Assembly (NCBI GenBank): GCA_012934845.2 | Contig: WNNJ02001570.1 | Location: 124,001-188,000, forward strand | Origin: Pomphorhynchus laevis | Lineage: Eukaryota > Acanthocephala > Palaeacanthocephala > Echinorhynchida > Pomphorhynchidae | Reading direction: 5' to 3' | DNA length: 64,000 nt | In this document: positions 53,001 to 63,114 of the stretch, in pieces | How positions within the stretch are numbered: position 1 is the stretch's first letter | Layout of the letters: each line of letters opens with the position of its first letter | Position numbers and translations under genes: made by a program | Notes under the pieces: model-generated | The model's database searches: none | Seen by the model: only the letters and a program-made list of their open reading frames with translations | What the model was told of the DNA's origin: nothing

Positions 53001-56000
53001 GTACCATATATTTAGTGGGCTCTGTAATGTCTTACTTAGCCCTATAACCGCCAAGGAAAATAGCATTGGTCCCATAGGGTCCCCTTGCTGCACTCCCTCT
53101 GAAAGTAGGATATTCGGACCGTGAAATAACCAAGAAGTTTCGTTATAATTTGATTGCACAAAGCGGGAAATGGCAGGGATATAACGGTACGCAGCAGCGA
53201 GTAACGATGATCGTTTGATGCAATTAAAAGCATTTCGAAAATCCAGCTTAAGCAGAGCGTTCTGTCCGTGCATTAGTCTAAGATGGGCTCTGCAAACATG
53301 TACAGCGGCTTCAGCACCTGACGGCACTCCGACACCAACTTGAAAGGGAGACAGGATAGCAACTGCCTCACCACTAGCCCGACGACATGCTATTTTTGGC
53401 CACCATTCTGCGTAAGGTGTTGCCAATGGCTATCGGGCGAAGTCCGCCATCGGTTTTTTTGAGCGCAATTAACTTAGCTCCAAAGAAAATTGGTCTAAAG
53501 CAGAGTGGGTCGCCGCCGTTTAGGACCATGGACGAGAAATTAGACAAAGCCGTTAGGAGATCTTGTCCCGCAGCGGCACAGCCTGGTGCGGTAAGATCCT
53601 TCAAATGGATCGGGCTCAGACCATCGGGTCCTCCTGATGCATGGTTAGCAAAGGATCTTATTGATTTTATAATCTCCTCCGAGATCACTTGTGGGCAGCG
53701 TACAATGTATCCTGTGAAATGGGCAAAGACGAATCATTACCGGCTGAGCAATGACTGGATGGGTGCAAATGCTGTAAAATAAGAGAAGTCTCTTCATCGT
53801 AAGGGGCGAAAGTATCCTCGCACATTGCTAGTCTCATGGCACCGCGTGTATCCCCGAGCTTAATTTTTTCGGAAATCTTGCGGCGCAATTCTTCTGGTTC
53901 GAGTCGCCTATGCGAACGCTTTTCCATACGGCTCAGTGGCAGGCGGTGGGAACCCTAAGATGGCTGAAAACGACTACATGATTTCTTTATCCAGCTGATA
54001 AGAGAAACTTCACGAGAGGGAGGCAAACAGAGACAATAGCGGGGGAAACTTAACAAGTTCTTCCAGTTTATCAATTCAGAATAAGAGATAGTGGCGGCAC
54101 GCAAAAGGGAGCAAAGTTTCATTGCCACGGTGCAGCTCGCTGTCTTAGGAATTCGTCTAACAGCGCGGAATCCAGATCGAAACTGTTCCTTGACGTCGGA
54201 ACGAGGTCTTCAACTGTAGGCGACAAAGGTATCGGGTCCTGGAGAAACGCTGCTGCATCTGCTGATTTTGGGAGCAATCAGGATCCGGTGCAGCTAACTT
54301 TTCCTCCGTGTTTCCATAACACGCCGGCTAACGTTATACGGAAGGATCGGGAGCACACGCAGCATTTGCCAAATTGTTGTCTACCAATGTGTTCTTGAGG
54401 AGTGTTATTAACTTCTATAACGAATGGCGATTTGACTTCCGCATATCCGTTTATATCCGTATTTATGGATACTAAGGTCACCCTTATGTGTTGATTGGAT
54501 GATCGAACGTTCGACTGTTCGATCATTCGATGCGTCCCGGCAGCTTCAAATAAATTCAATATTTCGTCGTTGTCCTTGCCTCCATCAAATTCACAGCAAC
54601 TATTTATTTGAATCATTGTGGTAGTAAATAGTCGACAATTCTGCGTTGATAAGTTGATATTGTTGGTGCAACGAGCTTCACTACTGCTTCTGGCAGTTTC
54701 CGAAATTGTATTTGTATTACAATTGTATTGTATGTATTTATGTATTATTTTTATGTAGCTTTAATCAACAGTATTTTTATCAATATTTTTATCATATTTT
54801 TATTATTGAAGTATAATAAAATTAAAAAATGTGCGTCGGATAATCATAATACTGAAAAGGACTTGAACCATACAAAAACGAATTAAAAGAAGATGGCCTA
54901 GTACCATGTAAGGCAGACAACATTAAAAATGTAAGGCATGAAAAATGTTCTCGTACAAGTTTTAAAAAACTATTATATGAACTATTATATGAATTATTTG
55001 AACAAACGGATGAATTGGCAATGAGTAATCTTCTAGCACCTATTTTGAGTGAACTTTATATGAGATCACGGGAAGAAAATCATCTGAAAAATATTTTTTC
55101 TAAAATTAAAATGTGAGTCCGTTATTTCGACGATACATTTGTTATTGTTCATGATAACATATACGTTAAAGGATAGTTATCTAATATAAATAGTTTTGAC
55201 ATATACATATAATGGAAAATGACGTAGGAGCAAAATATTTCTTTAACTTTTTAGATGTAATCGTTAGCAGGCTTCCGAATAAATACTTTGAAAACATCAG
55301 TTTTTTAAAAAGTTGGATTACAACCTAATGTTGTTTCCTGAACTTCAAATACCCTTAACACTTGGAAAGTAGCTGCTGCTAGCCCATTGCTTTTGCGAAA
55401 CAAATTGATTTGATTCGATTTTGTCGAGATGAAAAAACGTGAGGGCTTAATAATTAACATTTTAAGAGAAAACCGATTTCCAGCGTGGGCGGTTAAAAAG
55501 GCTTTATATAAAACACAAATTAACAAAATTGATATTTTTGGTCCTTTTAAATAACGGAAGTGTGTTGGGATTCCATATATCAATGATATATGGAATAATC
55601 GTTTTAAAAAGTACGTTAATGAAAACCAAATTTCAACATCCAATGATATTGTTTTGAACAATAAAAGAATGTCTAAATTGTATAATTTTTTAAAAATTAA
55701 ATCCATCAACAACAATTCATCCGTTGTTTATAAAATCCCTTGTAATGACTGCGATAAAATATGCATAGGTCAACCTGGCAAGGTATAAATAAAAGAGTAA
55801 GCCATCATAAATACACACTTAAAGGTGGAACAAGCAGTGCCTTAGTTGATCATAACATTAATAATTATCACATAATTGATTTCGATGGAACTACCATATT
55901 ATCAAATGAATCCAGTATGTTTAAACGTAAAATCTTAGAAGCGTTTTATATTAACAAACTAAATGATAACTTAATGGTTGGTAATAAAGCTGACTTAACC

Positions 56001-59000
56001 TTAAAATTGATATATACAAAAGCCTCTGGTTATAACACATTTTTTAACATTTATAACATATGTTATGCCATTAATATTCAAATTTAACATTATTGATTGC
56101 ATTATTGATCATATTATTGATTTCGATGAAATAAATAATGATTTTATCAAAAAAAATTTCATTATCTATTTTTAAAAATTAGTTTCAAATTTGAATTTTA
56201 AATTTGAAATAATGCTTTCAATTTGTTGTTTAAAATGGTTTGTCTTTTCTCCTATTTTATCATCTTTGTCTTTAAATTTTTGTTTTGATTTTGTTTCTTT
56301 GCATTTTGTTCATGTTGTTCTTTTTATGAATACACGTTTTGTACTTTTGTTGTACGTTCTAGTGTTTTTTGTTTCGTTGTTGTTCTGTTTAAAAAACCAC
56401 ATGGACACATGATTAACAGGTAATTAATACATAATGAATACATGTTTTGTACTTTTGTTGAACATTTTTAATTCATTTGTTTCTTTGTTGTAGATTTGTT
56501 TGCTGCGGTCCTTACAAAAGAAACAGGTGTATGCAATGATTTTGATTCCGGCCTCAATGTACAAACCGACAAGAAACTTTATTTGTGATACCTTTTCATT
56601 TTTATGTTAATTTTCTGAAGATGTTAGTAGTTTCTATCTAAATATCAAAAAAACTTTTGTTGACGTTCAACTATACTTGATTGTTCATGGATAGTTAAAA
56701 ATTTAAAATACAGATCAGGATGGATATATTTGTTAAAAACTCGAATGAATTTTACTAAATTTGATCTGATCAGCATCAGTGTACGGAGAAAGCAGAAAAT
56801 AAGGGTCGAAACGTGAAATGTAGGTCTGGGTCAGCAGCTGATGAGACCCACCCAGACTGATTAGTAGCGTCCTGCTGTATCAAGAATAGGAACAATACCT
56901 GTGAGGATAATATTGTGCCACAACCAGAAGAATAAATACTAAATGTTTTTTTTTGTTTTAGCCCAACAAATAATAACAAATTCGGATGTTAAATTAAAAG
57001 AGCGCTTAAATTAGAAACCAAATATCAACTTCCTATACTCTGATTTAATTAATCAGATAACTGAGTCTACGTATTTTATAGTTTGTAGTTTAGATAAATA
57101 ATGAATAAGATTGTAAATAACCTCACTCGATATTTAACTTAGTTTGTCGCAACAAACTTTGCGACAAATTACATATTCTATTTTAGTTTGTAAATTACAA
57201 CCGAATTTGTAAAATGAAAGGCGATATGGAGTATTTGGCATACTTTAAGGATTTCGTTAACTACTCTGTAAACATCTTCAGTAAATATGACAAAAAGTTG
57301 TAATTGAAAAATTATTACTTTTTAAAAGTTTTTGTTTTCTGAGGTCAAGTAAATTTGGAATAGAAAACTCAAAGAAAAGATTACTGCAGCTTTGTCACAC
57401 TATTTAAAAAACTCTACGTCAAAAATTATATTGTATAATTTCAAAAATAATAAATTTTAAAATTATGTTTTCGAACAACTTTTAGTTCGAACATATTCGT
57501 TCGACCACATTATTTCGATGACATGAGTAATGTTCATTTACGCCACAAAAGTAAAAAATAGTATTCAGACATATGTCGCAATTCCGTGGTATTGAATGTT
57601 CTGACGAATTCTATACAATTATACTACAAAAAATAACATAACACTTGAAAAGCTGTGAACAATAATTTAATATTTTATAATTCCTCTCGATATTTAAACG
57701 CCCTGAACAATATAGGAGTACATCGAACGTATCATTGGGCGATATTACATTTATATTGCTAATATAATGAAAATATGAACTTATAAATAATATAATTAAG
57801 TAATTTACTTATAAATACAATTTAATATAAAAATGTAATCTAAATACAATTTAATTAATTATCGGTGTAGTTTATTAACCTGGAAATTACAGAAAATACA
57901 ATTGATAAGTGCAAAATGTGACTTTGCGTTTACAAACAAATGCAAAATTACCAGTTTCAGATTAGTAAAATTCTGTTAATATGTAGATCTGATTATTTGT
58001 AGATTTATAAAATAATAATTTCCCTTCGGTTAGCAAAGAACTATAAAACAACAAATAAAATTGATCAAATTTGTTTTAATGAGATTATGTTCTATGGAGA
58101 GAAGAAATGCTCAACACTTTAAAAACAGAAAAATCTTTTTATGGCGACTCCGAATCATATAGTATGCAAAGCAACTAATTGACAAATTTAATGCGTTCAA
58201 AAAAACACACTCAGTATAAAATACTGAAAGTTAGAACGAAGCAAATGTAACATGTAAATCAATGACCTAAGGAGTTACATACTTGATTCCTTATGGACTC
58301 TGTATTGCAACAGATCCAAATACACTTTAGGATCTGAGATTATTTAAACTATTTAATAGTAATTAAAAGCGGAATATACTTTGAGGTGTATGATTATTTA
58401 TACATTAAAGCAAGAATTCAAAATTGACAGATGATTCGACATATTTGTGAAACTTCTAAATACTTGCTTCTAAACTAATTGATCCAAACACTTTGCATAT
58501 CGCACTTAAATGGCGGAAAATAAATGCGCATTTCGTTCAAAGACAAGCATACAGCCTTAAGAGATGCATATCGGGATAATTAGCTTTTAGTTGCCTGATA
58601 AAGTTAACGAATCTGTCAAATAAAAAATTAGAATAAAAATGTCGTTTATAAAAGGTTTATTATTTTGTAGTTTACAAAATAATTAATATTCAATGTTTAT
58701 GCAAGTTATAGACCAGAACCGAGTTTTTTCGAGTTTGAAAGCAAATGAACAAAAAATGTAAATATAAACTGTAAAATGCAAATCATTGAGTGATTAGTAC
58801 GCATATTAACCAACTGCAATCATATTAGAAGGAGAAATATAAAAATTGAAAAGTATAAAAATCAATTGCACGAAAGCAATTTACTGCTACTACCTTTTCA
58901 ATGTGATATGTTATTTGTACTAGTAATATGAAGTTCTAGTAATATATGTTATTTGTACTAGTATTTGTACTAGTAATATCCACTCCAATAATTAATTAAT

Positions 59001-62000
59001 TTTATTTGTCTTAGAATAAGATAGTTTAAAATATTTGAGACCTAAAATAAATACAATTATCATAACATACACTCGCATGCCACGAGGAAGGCCCCTGACT
59101 CACTATCGATGCTGTGTATGCAATGGAGCAGCAGTGTGTTACGGATGTCCATGCAAACGAGAGGGTAGAGAATGTATTGACTGTCTAGCCCCCCCCAATT
59201 GCAGAAATCGTACCTTAAAAGTACGGCATAGAGACAAAGATATACAGAGCCGTTGTAGCCTTACAAATACGGATCTCCAAGTTGGTATATCATGTCACAG
59301 TGATAAAATACGATCCAAACAATGAAATACAGAGATGTGCCTCAAGTCGGACAAGAGGGAACAATTTTCGGGAAGAAAATGGAGAAACTGCGAGGGAAAT
59401 AATGCAAAGCAGAGTTTCAATTGTAAATTTCATTTTTAACAACGTCAAGTTTTGGACACCAAATCTTTTTTATATTCCAAGAGGGTCATCGGGTTTAGAA
59501 TTTGTTGATAAAGTTGTTGAACTGTTTGAGCTAGCGAGCTCAGAAAATGAGAATTCGAAATATGCACTTGCTGAGGTTACCGTGATTTCACAACTGATAC
59601 TACAACGTCCATTAAAAGGGAAAATAAGCGTGTGCAGAAAATTACTTACTCGTCGGATAAAATGGTGGAATGATGGAAAACTGGATGATCTGCCTTCAGA
59701 GGCGAAATATCTGCAACAAAAGCACAGACAACATATGGTGAAACACAGGACTTTCCATCAAGTAATAAGGTGGATTGGCGGAAAGAATTCATCAATATGT
59801 CTTGTAGAGGGAAAGTTACAGCTTCCATGAGATGCCTCAGGGCTGAAGGTAAACAGGGGAGGATATTATCATTAAAAGACACTTTGAACTGCCAAACGGT
59901 ACGTCAGCGCATTGAACAACTACATCCTATTGCTCAAGATATCAACAGAAATTTGGTACTTGAATCGCCACTGCAAGGATCTGTGAATCATCGAGAAGCG
60001 CTATTCTCAGACCTAGATGCTGTCCAGATTAAGGCTGCGGCCAGAAGAACAAAAGGAAGTGCTGGACCTTCCGGGCTTGATTCTCGCAGCTGGTGCGCAC
60101 TTTTGCACGACTTTGGTTATGCGTTAATAAATTGGCAAATGCTCTCGCTACGTTCGCAACGCTTATTGCCACCAAACAGATAAACAATGAAATTCTAACT
60201 GTTTTCACTGCCTGCAGGTTGATCGCTATTGATAAAATGCCATGGGTAAGGCATATAGGTATTGGCGAAATTTCCAGGTGTATTATCGAAAAGCCATCGT
60301 ACACACAATCTCTAGAGATTTAAAAGATGTGGCATTAGGAGATCAATTATGTGTTGGCTACCGATGTGCTACAGAGAAGATTGTACATAACATCCGACGT
60401 ATCTTCGAATCGTCTTCAGAGCAATGTGTACTCCTCATTGACGCACATAATGCCTTCAACACAGTCAACAGAGCATTAACATTCCGAAACATTAATCAAA
60501 TATGCCCTTCACTACAATTCATTCTAAAAAATTACTATCTGCATGATGCTGAACTTCTGATTGAGGATGATATAATGTAGTCACGCGAAGGCTTCACACA
60601 GGGAGATTGATTGGCAATGTTAGCATATTCTGCCGCTACGATTCCCCTTATTAGGTCACTTAAAGCAAAAGTCCCTGAAGTTCTTCACAGCTGGTATGCA
60701 GATGATGCTACCTTCATTGGAAATCTAAGTAGTATTAGATTAGTGTAACAGGAAATTACAAGCATTGGACAAGGCTACGGATTCAAGACAAATGCCTCAA
60801 AAAGCAAGCTATTAGTTCATCCAACGATTGAAGATGCATTGTTAGCATTCGAAGACACAGGAGTCATTGTGACAAGTACAGGATCTGAAGTGCTGGGATC
60901 TCCGATTGGAACGGATGACTATGCTGCTGAGGTGATTGAGGAAAAGGTAAAGGTATGTGTTTCGGATGTTAGGAAACTAGCGGATATAGTAGAAATAGAT
61001 GCACATGTAGCATATTCGGCATTTACACAGGCCCTGCAATTTAGATAGTTGTATGTGATGCGTACGTGCCCACTGGCACCAACTCACTTTACGATATTAA
61101 GCGATGCAATTCAAAAAGAACTGATTCCAAAAATACTGGGTAAAGTGTCAACTTCAATAGAGGAGGGAGTCATTTATGGACTGCCATTGAGAGATAGAGG
61201 ACTCGGAATCCGCGACCCTACTATTGACACAGCACTGGAATAATCGAGGTCACTCAGAATTTGTCAGCCATTTCTGACAGGCAGAAGTGCTGAGGAATGT
61301 TTTTAGGAGGAACATTCTATATTTAATCTTTAAGAGATGAAGAAAGTATCAAGGCAAAGGAAAAGTTGAGTACTCTGTGAGACAAGGTATCTCTTGAAAA
61401 TACTCTAGTTGCGTTGAAATTGGCCAGTGAGAAGGTGCATCATCATGGCTGCGTACGCCCTATCTAAACGATAAAGAAAGTCGCATGAGCTTCAGAGAGT
61501 TTCAAGACTCGATATCAGTGCGATATAACAGTCTGCCGTCAGACAGCTTCACCGTTTGCTCATGTGGAGAGAAATTGATCATGTCACATGCACTGTCCTG
61601 TCCAACTGGGGAACTCCCCACGATTAGGCATAATATAATTCGAGATATTATTGCCGAAACGTTAACCGAGATCTGTCATGATGTTGGAGTAGAGCCTGTG
61701 CTACAACCGGTTCATCCAAATATTATCTTTGAAGCTGAGACTACCACACGTGATCCTGATGCGCGATTGGATGTGATTGTGAGCGATTTGTTTGGCACAC
61801 GTCTGGAGCAGTTCTTTTTAAACATTTGTATATTCAATATATTAGTTCCTTCAAATGCCAGTACCGTATCATCGTACGAATATCATGAAAGAAGGAAATC
61901 AAGAAAATATATTCGAAGGGTACAACTTGTCGAACGATAATTTTTAGTACCGCTCATTATGTCATCAGTTGGGGGAATGGGACCACAGGCTACTGCGGTT

Positions 62001-62890
62001 CTGAAGATCGTCACAAAGAAACTGACAGACAAGCGCAATGATCAGTACTCTGTTTGTATTTCAAGGATCAGATCTTGTCTATCCATGTCACTGGCCAAAT
62101 CTGCTTCGATGTGCTTAAGAGCAAGCCGCTCTGCGTATCGTCGCCCGGATAGAATGGTTAACTCTATCATCTCGTCAGATAGGTGATGAGCCGATCGCAA
62201 TACACGGATACATAACAGTAACAATGTAATATATTTTTTGAGGCCTATTTGAGGGAACCTAAAATTGTGGCTGTTTAATAATATAATAAAAAAGTAATAT
62301 GAAGTGACGGTGCTAAGTAATATTATTAAAATTAATCTAAAAGCAAAATAGTTCATTTCGTATCCCTTTAAGATATGTGATATCTAAAATATTACGTCGA
62401 TTTTTATTTGATTAAATCGAACAATTAATAACCCTTTATTTCTACAAGATGAATTGGCCTAGAGCTACAGGCATAAAAATGGAACAGTTATTATAAAAAT
62501 AATTAAAGGCAATATTCACAGAAGTCATCAAACTTACCTTCGATGATAAGCGTCCAGACTGTGCTAGATTAATTAAATACCTTTCGGCCATTTGTGCTTT
62601 CTCTGGCTTCATCATTCTAAGGGTATTTACTAGCAGATAAAGTAATAAACAATTAGAAATAAATCAAAGAAATATCTCACATCGTGCGAGCGCTGACTGA
62701 TCAAGAATTTGGGTAAAAATTGAACTCCTTACTTCCTCCTGTTTTTGCTTCTGTTCAACTGCAGCGGATACATTTTCGTTCTGGAAAATGATTATAGACT
62801 ATTAACAAAATTAATTACAAAAGTAATTACATTTTTATCAGACTTCAGATTAGATTGTTGGATTTGATCGGATTCTTTATGTAATGACAT
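50037..62890 (-). CDS. PDCD5: Programmed cell death protein 5 (PDCD5), five exons
   Basis: Exons 62890-62831, 62780-62681, 62629-62538, 50211-50137 and 50084-50037 join in phase (0, 1, 0, 0) to 375 nt, or 124 residues; human PDCD5 has 125. Landmarks: KQEEVRSSIFTQILDQSALA then RLNTL (family MRNSILAQVLDQSARARL), MMKPEKAQMAERYLINLAQS then GRLSSK ([25 protein letters not shown]), ITEDSLISLLEQVS and the basic-acidic tail FHRRRNPLDDDDDFL (KFNRRKVMDSDEDDDY). PDCD5 is a small three-helix-bundle protein of nucleus and cytoplasm tied to apoptosis and chaperonin/TIP60 contacts. The chosen ATG at 62890 has an in-frame TGA just upstream; the N-terminal helix (SLHKESDQIQQSNLK) is poorly conserved, so a different first exon is possible. 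Intron 3 (62537-50212) holds three RT elements. Confidence 0.92.
50137..50211 (-). CDS. PDCD5: PDCD5 exon 4
   Basis: Twenty-five codons, ITEDSLISLLEQVSTHATKK and APKIT, flanked by acceptor TATTTAG and donor GTTAGT. They match VSEQGLIEILKKVSQQTEKT of the human protein. Confidence 0.9.
50212..51175. other. PDCD5 intron 3, 3' part
   Basis: AT-rich. A 32-bp block (CGGAACGGTTGTTTGATCTC...) occurs twice at 50545-50640, reading in one minus-strand frame as GSTRSNNRSAT twice. No gene is assigned. Confidence 0.45.
51180..51330 (+). mobile_element. Penelope-like element fragment with terminal-repeat sequence
   Basis: GAGCGAACTTTATATGAGATC matches the RT segment LSELYMRS at 55049. The preceding ACTACTAGCATCTTCAG block is an inverted copy of CTGAAGATGTTAGTAGT at 56616. 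Confidence 0.6.
51470..54616 (-). mobile_element. RT element with zinc finger, RT and restriction-like nuclease (second lineage)
   Basis: Read on the minus strand: CCVCSRSFRITLAGVLWKHG (N-terminal finger, about 54350); HASGGPDGLSPIHLKDL; AKLIALKKTDGGLRPIAIGN; VGVGVPSGAEAAVHVCRAHL; LLKLDFRNAFNCIKR; LSEGVQQGDPMGPMLFSLAV; WYLDDATLSVDV (catalytic box); a LCALHTCKCGAIVERLGWHE finger; RPYGATLVPRECGRILVWDH followed by TC (family RPDG...WDATC nuclease; the Asp of PD is Tyr here). There is no AP endonuclease. There are several frame breaks and an internal 76-bp duplication at 51968-52120. It is sense to PDCD5, inside intron 3. Confidence 0.8.
51968..52120. repeat. Tandem duplication, about 76-bp unit
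   Basis: The block from CATGCCAGCCTAGTCT to GGCACAGAGCGGCAAT is present twice in a row with one or two differences, doubling the CALHTCKCGAIVERLGWH segment of the RT element. Confidence 0.9.
54830..56690 (+). mobile_element. Canonical Penelope-like element (RT then C-terminal GIY-YIG)
   Basis: In broken frames it encodes MSNLLAPILSELYMRSREEN, then VRYFDDTFVIVHDN (RT catalytic box), INILRENRFPAWAVKKALYK, SSVVYKIPCNDCDKICIGQP (GIY-YIG, Tyr of YIG changed to Ile-Cys), SSALVDHNINNYHIIDFDGT and MFKRKILEAFYINKLN. The 5' RT part is missing and there are about five breaks. Downstream, 56600-56660 has CTGAAGATGTTAGTAG terminal-repeat sequence. It is antisense to PDCD5 in intron 3. Confidence 0.8.
56760..56960 (+). 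other. Structured repeat with hammerhead type-II-like motif
   Basis: GGGTC-GAAA at 56803-56811, then a short stem (ACGT/ATGT) and CTGATGA-GACCC at 56838-56849. GGGTC and GACCC pair, so the CUGAUGA and GAAA cores face each other as in a circularly permuted (type II) hammerhead. Stem I is poor. GTCTGGGT/ACCCAGAC form an additional inverted repeat. Confidence 0.45.
56965..59030. other. AT-rich PDCD5 intron 3 DNA with short repeats
   Basis: The pseudoknot repeat's start motif (ATAACTGAGTCTACG) is at 57057 without its core. A copy of the second dispersed repeat is at 57645-57760 (CTCTCGATATTTAAACGCCC, CGAACGTATCATTGGGCGAT). Otherwise nothing recognised. Confidence 0.55.
59035..62340 (+). mobile_element. 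CXC-RT-nuclease retroelement, near full length
   Basis: In order: CXC domain (MPRGRPLTHYRCCVCNGAAV, CYGCPCKREGRECIDC, 59077-59210); spacer with REIMQSRVSIVNF and LLTRRIKWWNDG; RT entry GSAGPSGLDSRSWCALLHDF; CRLIAIDK...VRHIGIGEISR; VLLIDAHNAFNTVNR; a damaged FTQGD; LHSWYADDATFIGN; LPLRDRGLGIRDP; C-terminal finger CSCGEKLIMSHALSCP; RHNIIRDIIAETLTEICHD; DPDARLDVIVSDLFG and FFLNICIFN (restriction-like nuclease region); MSSVGGMGPQATAVLK near the end. The 3' UTR has GAGGCCTATTTGAGGGAACC. There are several stops and frameshifts. It has no AP endonuclease, unlike most LINEs. It is antisense in PDCD5 intron 3. Confidence 0.85.
62538..62629 (-). CDS. PDCD5: PDCD5 exon 3
   Basis: After CTGCTAG, TA completes Leu, then NTLRMMKPEKAQMAERYLIN and LAQSGRLSSK, ending at AAG before donor GTAAGT. 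Confidence 0.93.
62681..62780 (-). CDS. PDCD5: PDCD5 exon 2
   Basis: After TTCCAG, it encodes NENVSAAVEQKQKQEEVRSS and IFTQILDQSALAR plus one base (T), before donor GTGAGA. The core ILDQSALAR is the family signature. Confidence 0.93.
62831..62890 (-). CDS. PDCD5: PDCD5 exon 1 (probable start)
   Basis: ATG followed by SLHKESDQIQQSNLKSDKN, ending at AAT before donor GTAATT in phase 0. It is directly preceded by CAG and an in-frame TGA. Total protein length with this start matches the family, but sequence similarity is weak, so start confidence is moderate. Confidence 0.6.
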
Positions 62891-63114
62891 CTGCTTTCAG
62901 GCCTTGCTATTCCCAGCCTAATCTGAAAATAATAAATCATGTATTGTAAAAACGGTATTTTAGGCTAAAATGTCAATCAAATGTTATCGAGAATTATTCA
63001 TGTTTTTAAATGAAATTATTAAGGCTTCACTAATTTTGCAGAAATCTAAACGAACGAGTTTACTCACCCACCAATTCAGCAAGCACCAAAGATTCTCAAC
63101 TCTAATAATAATAC

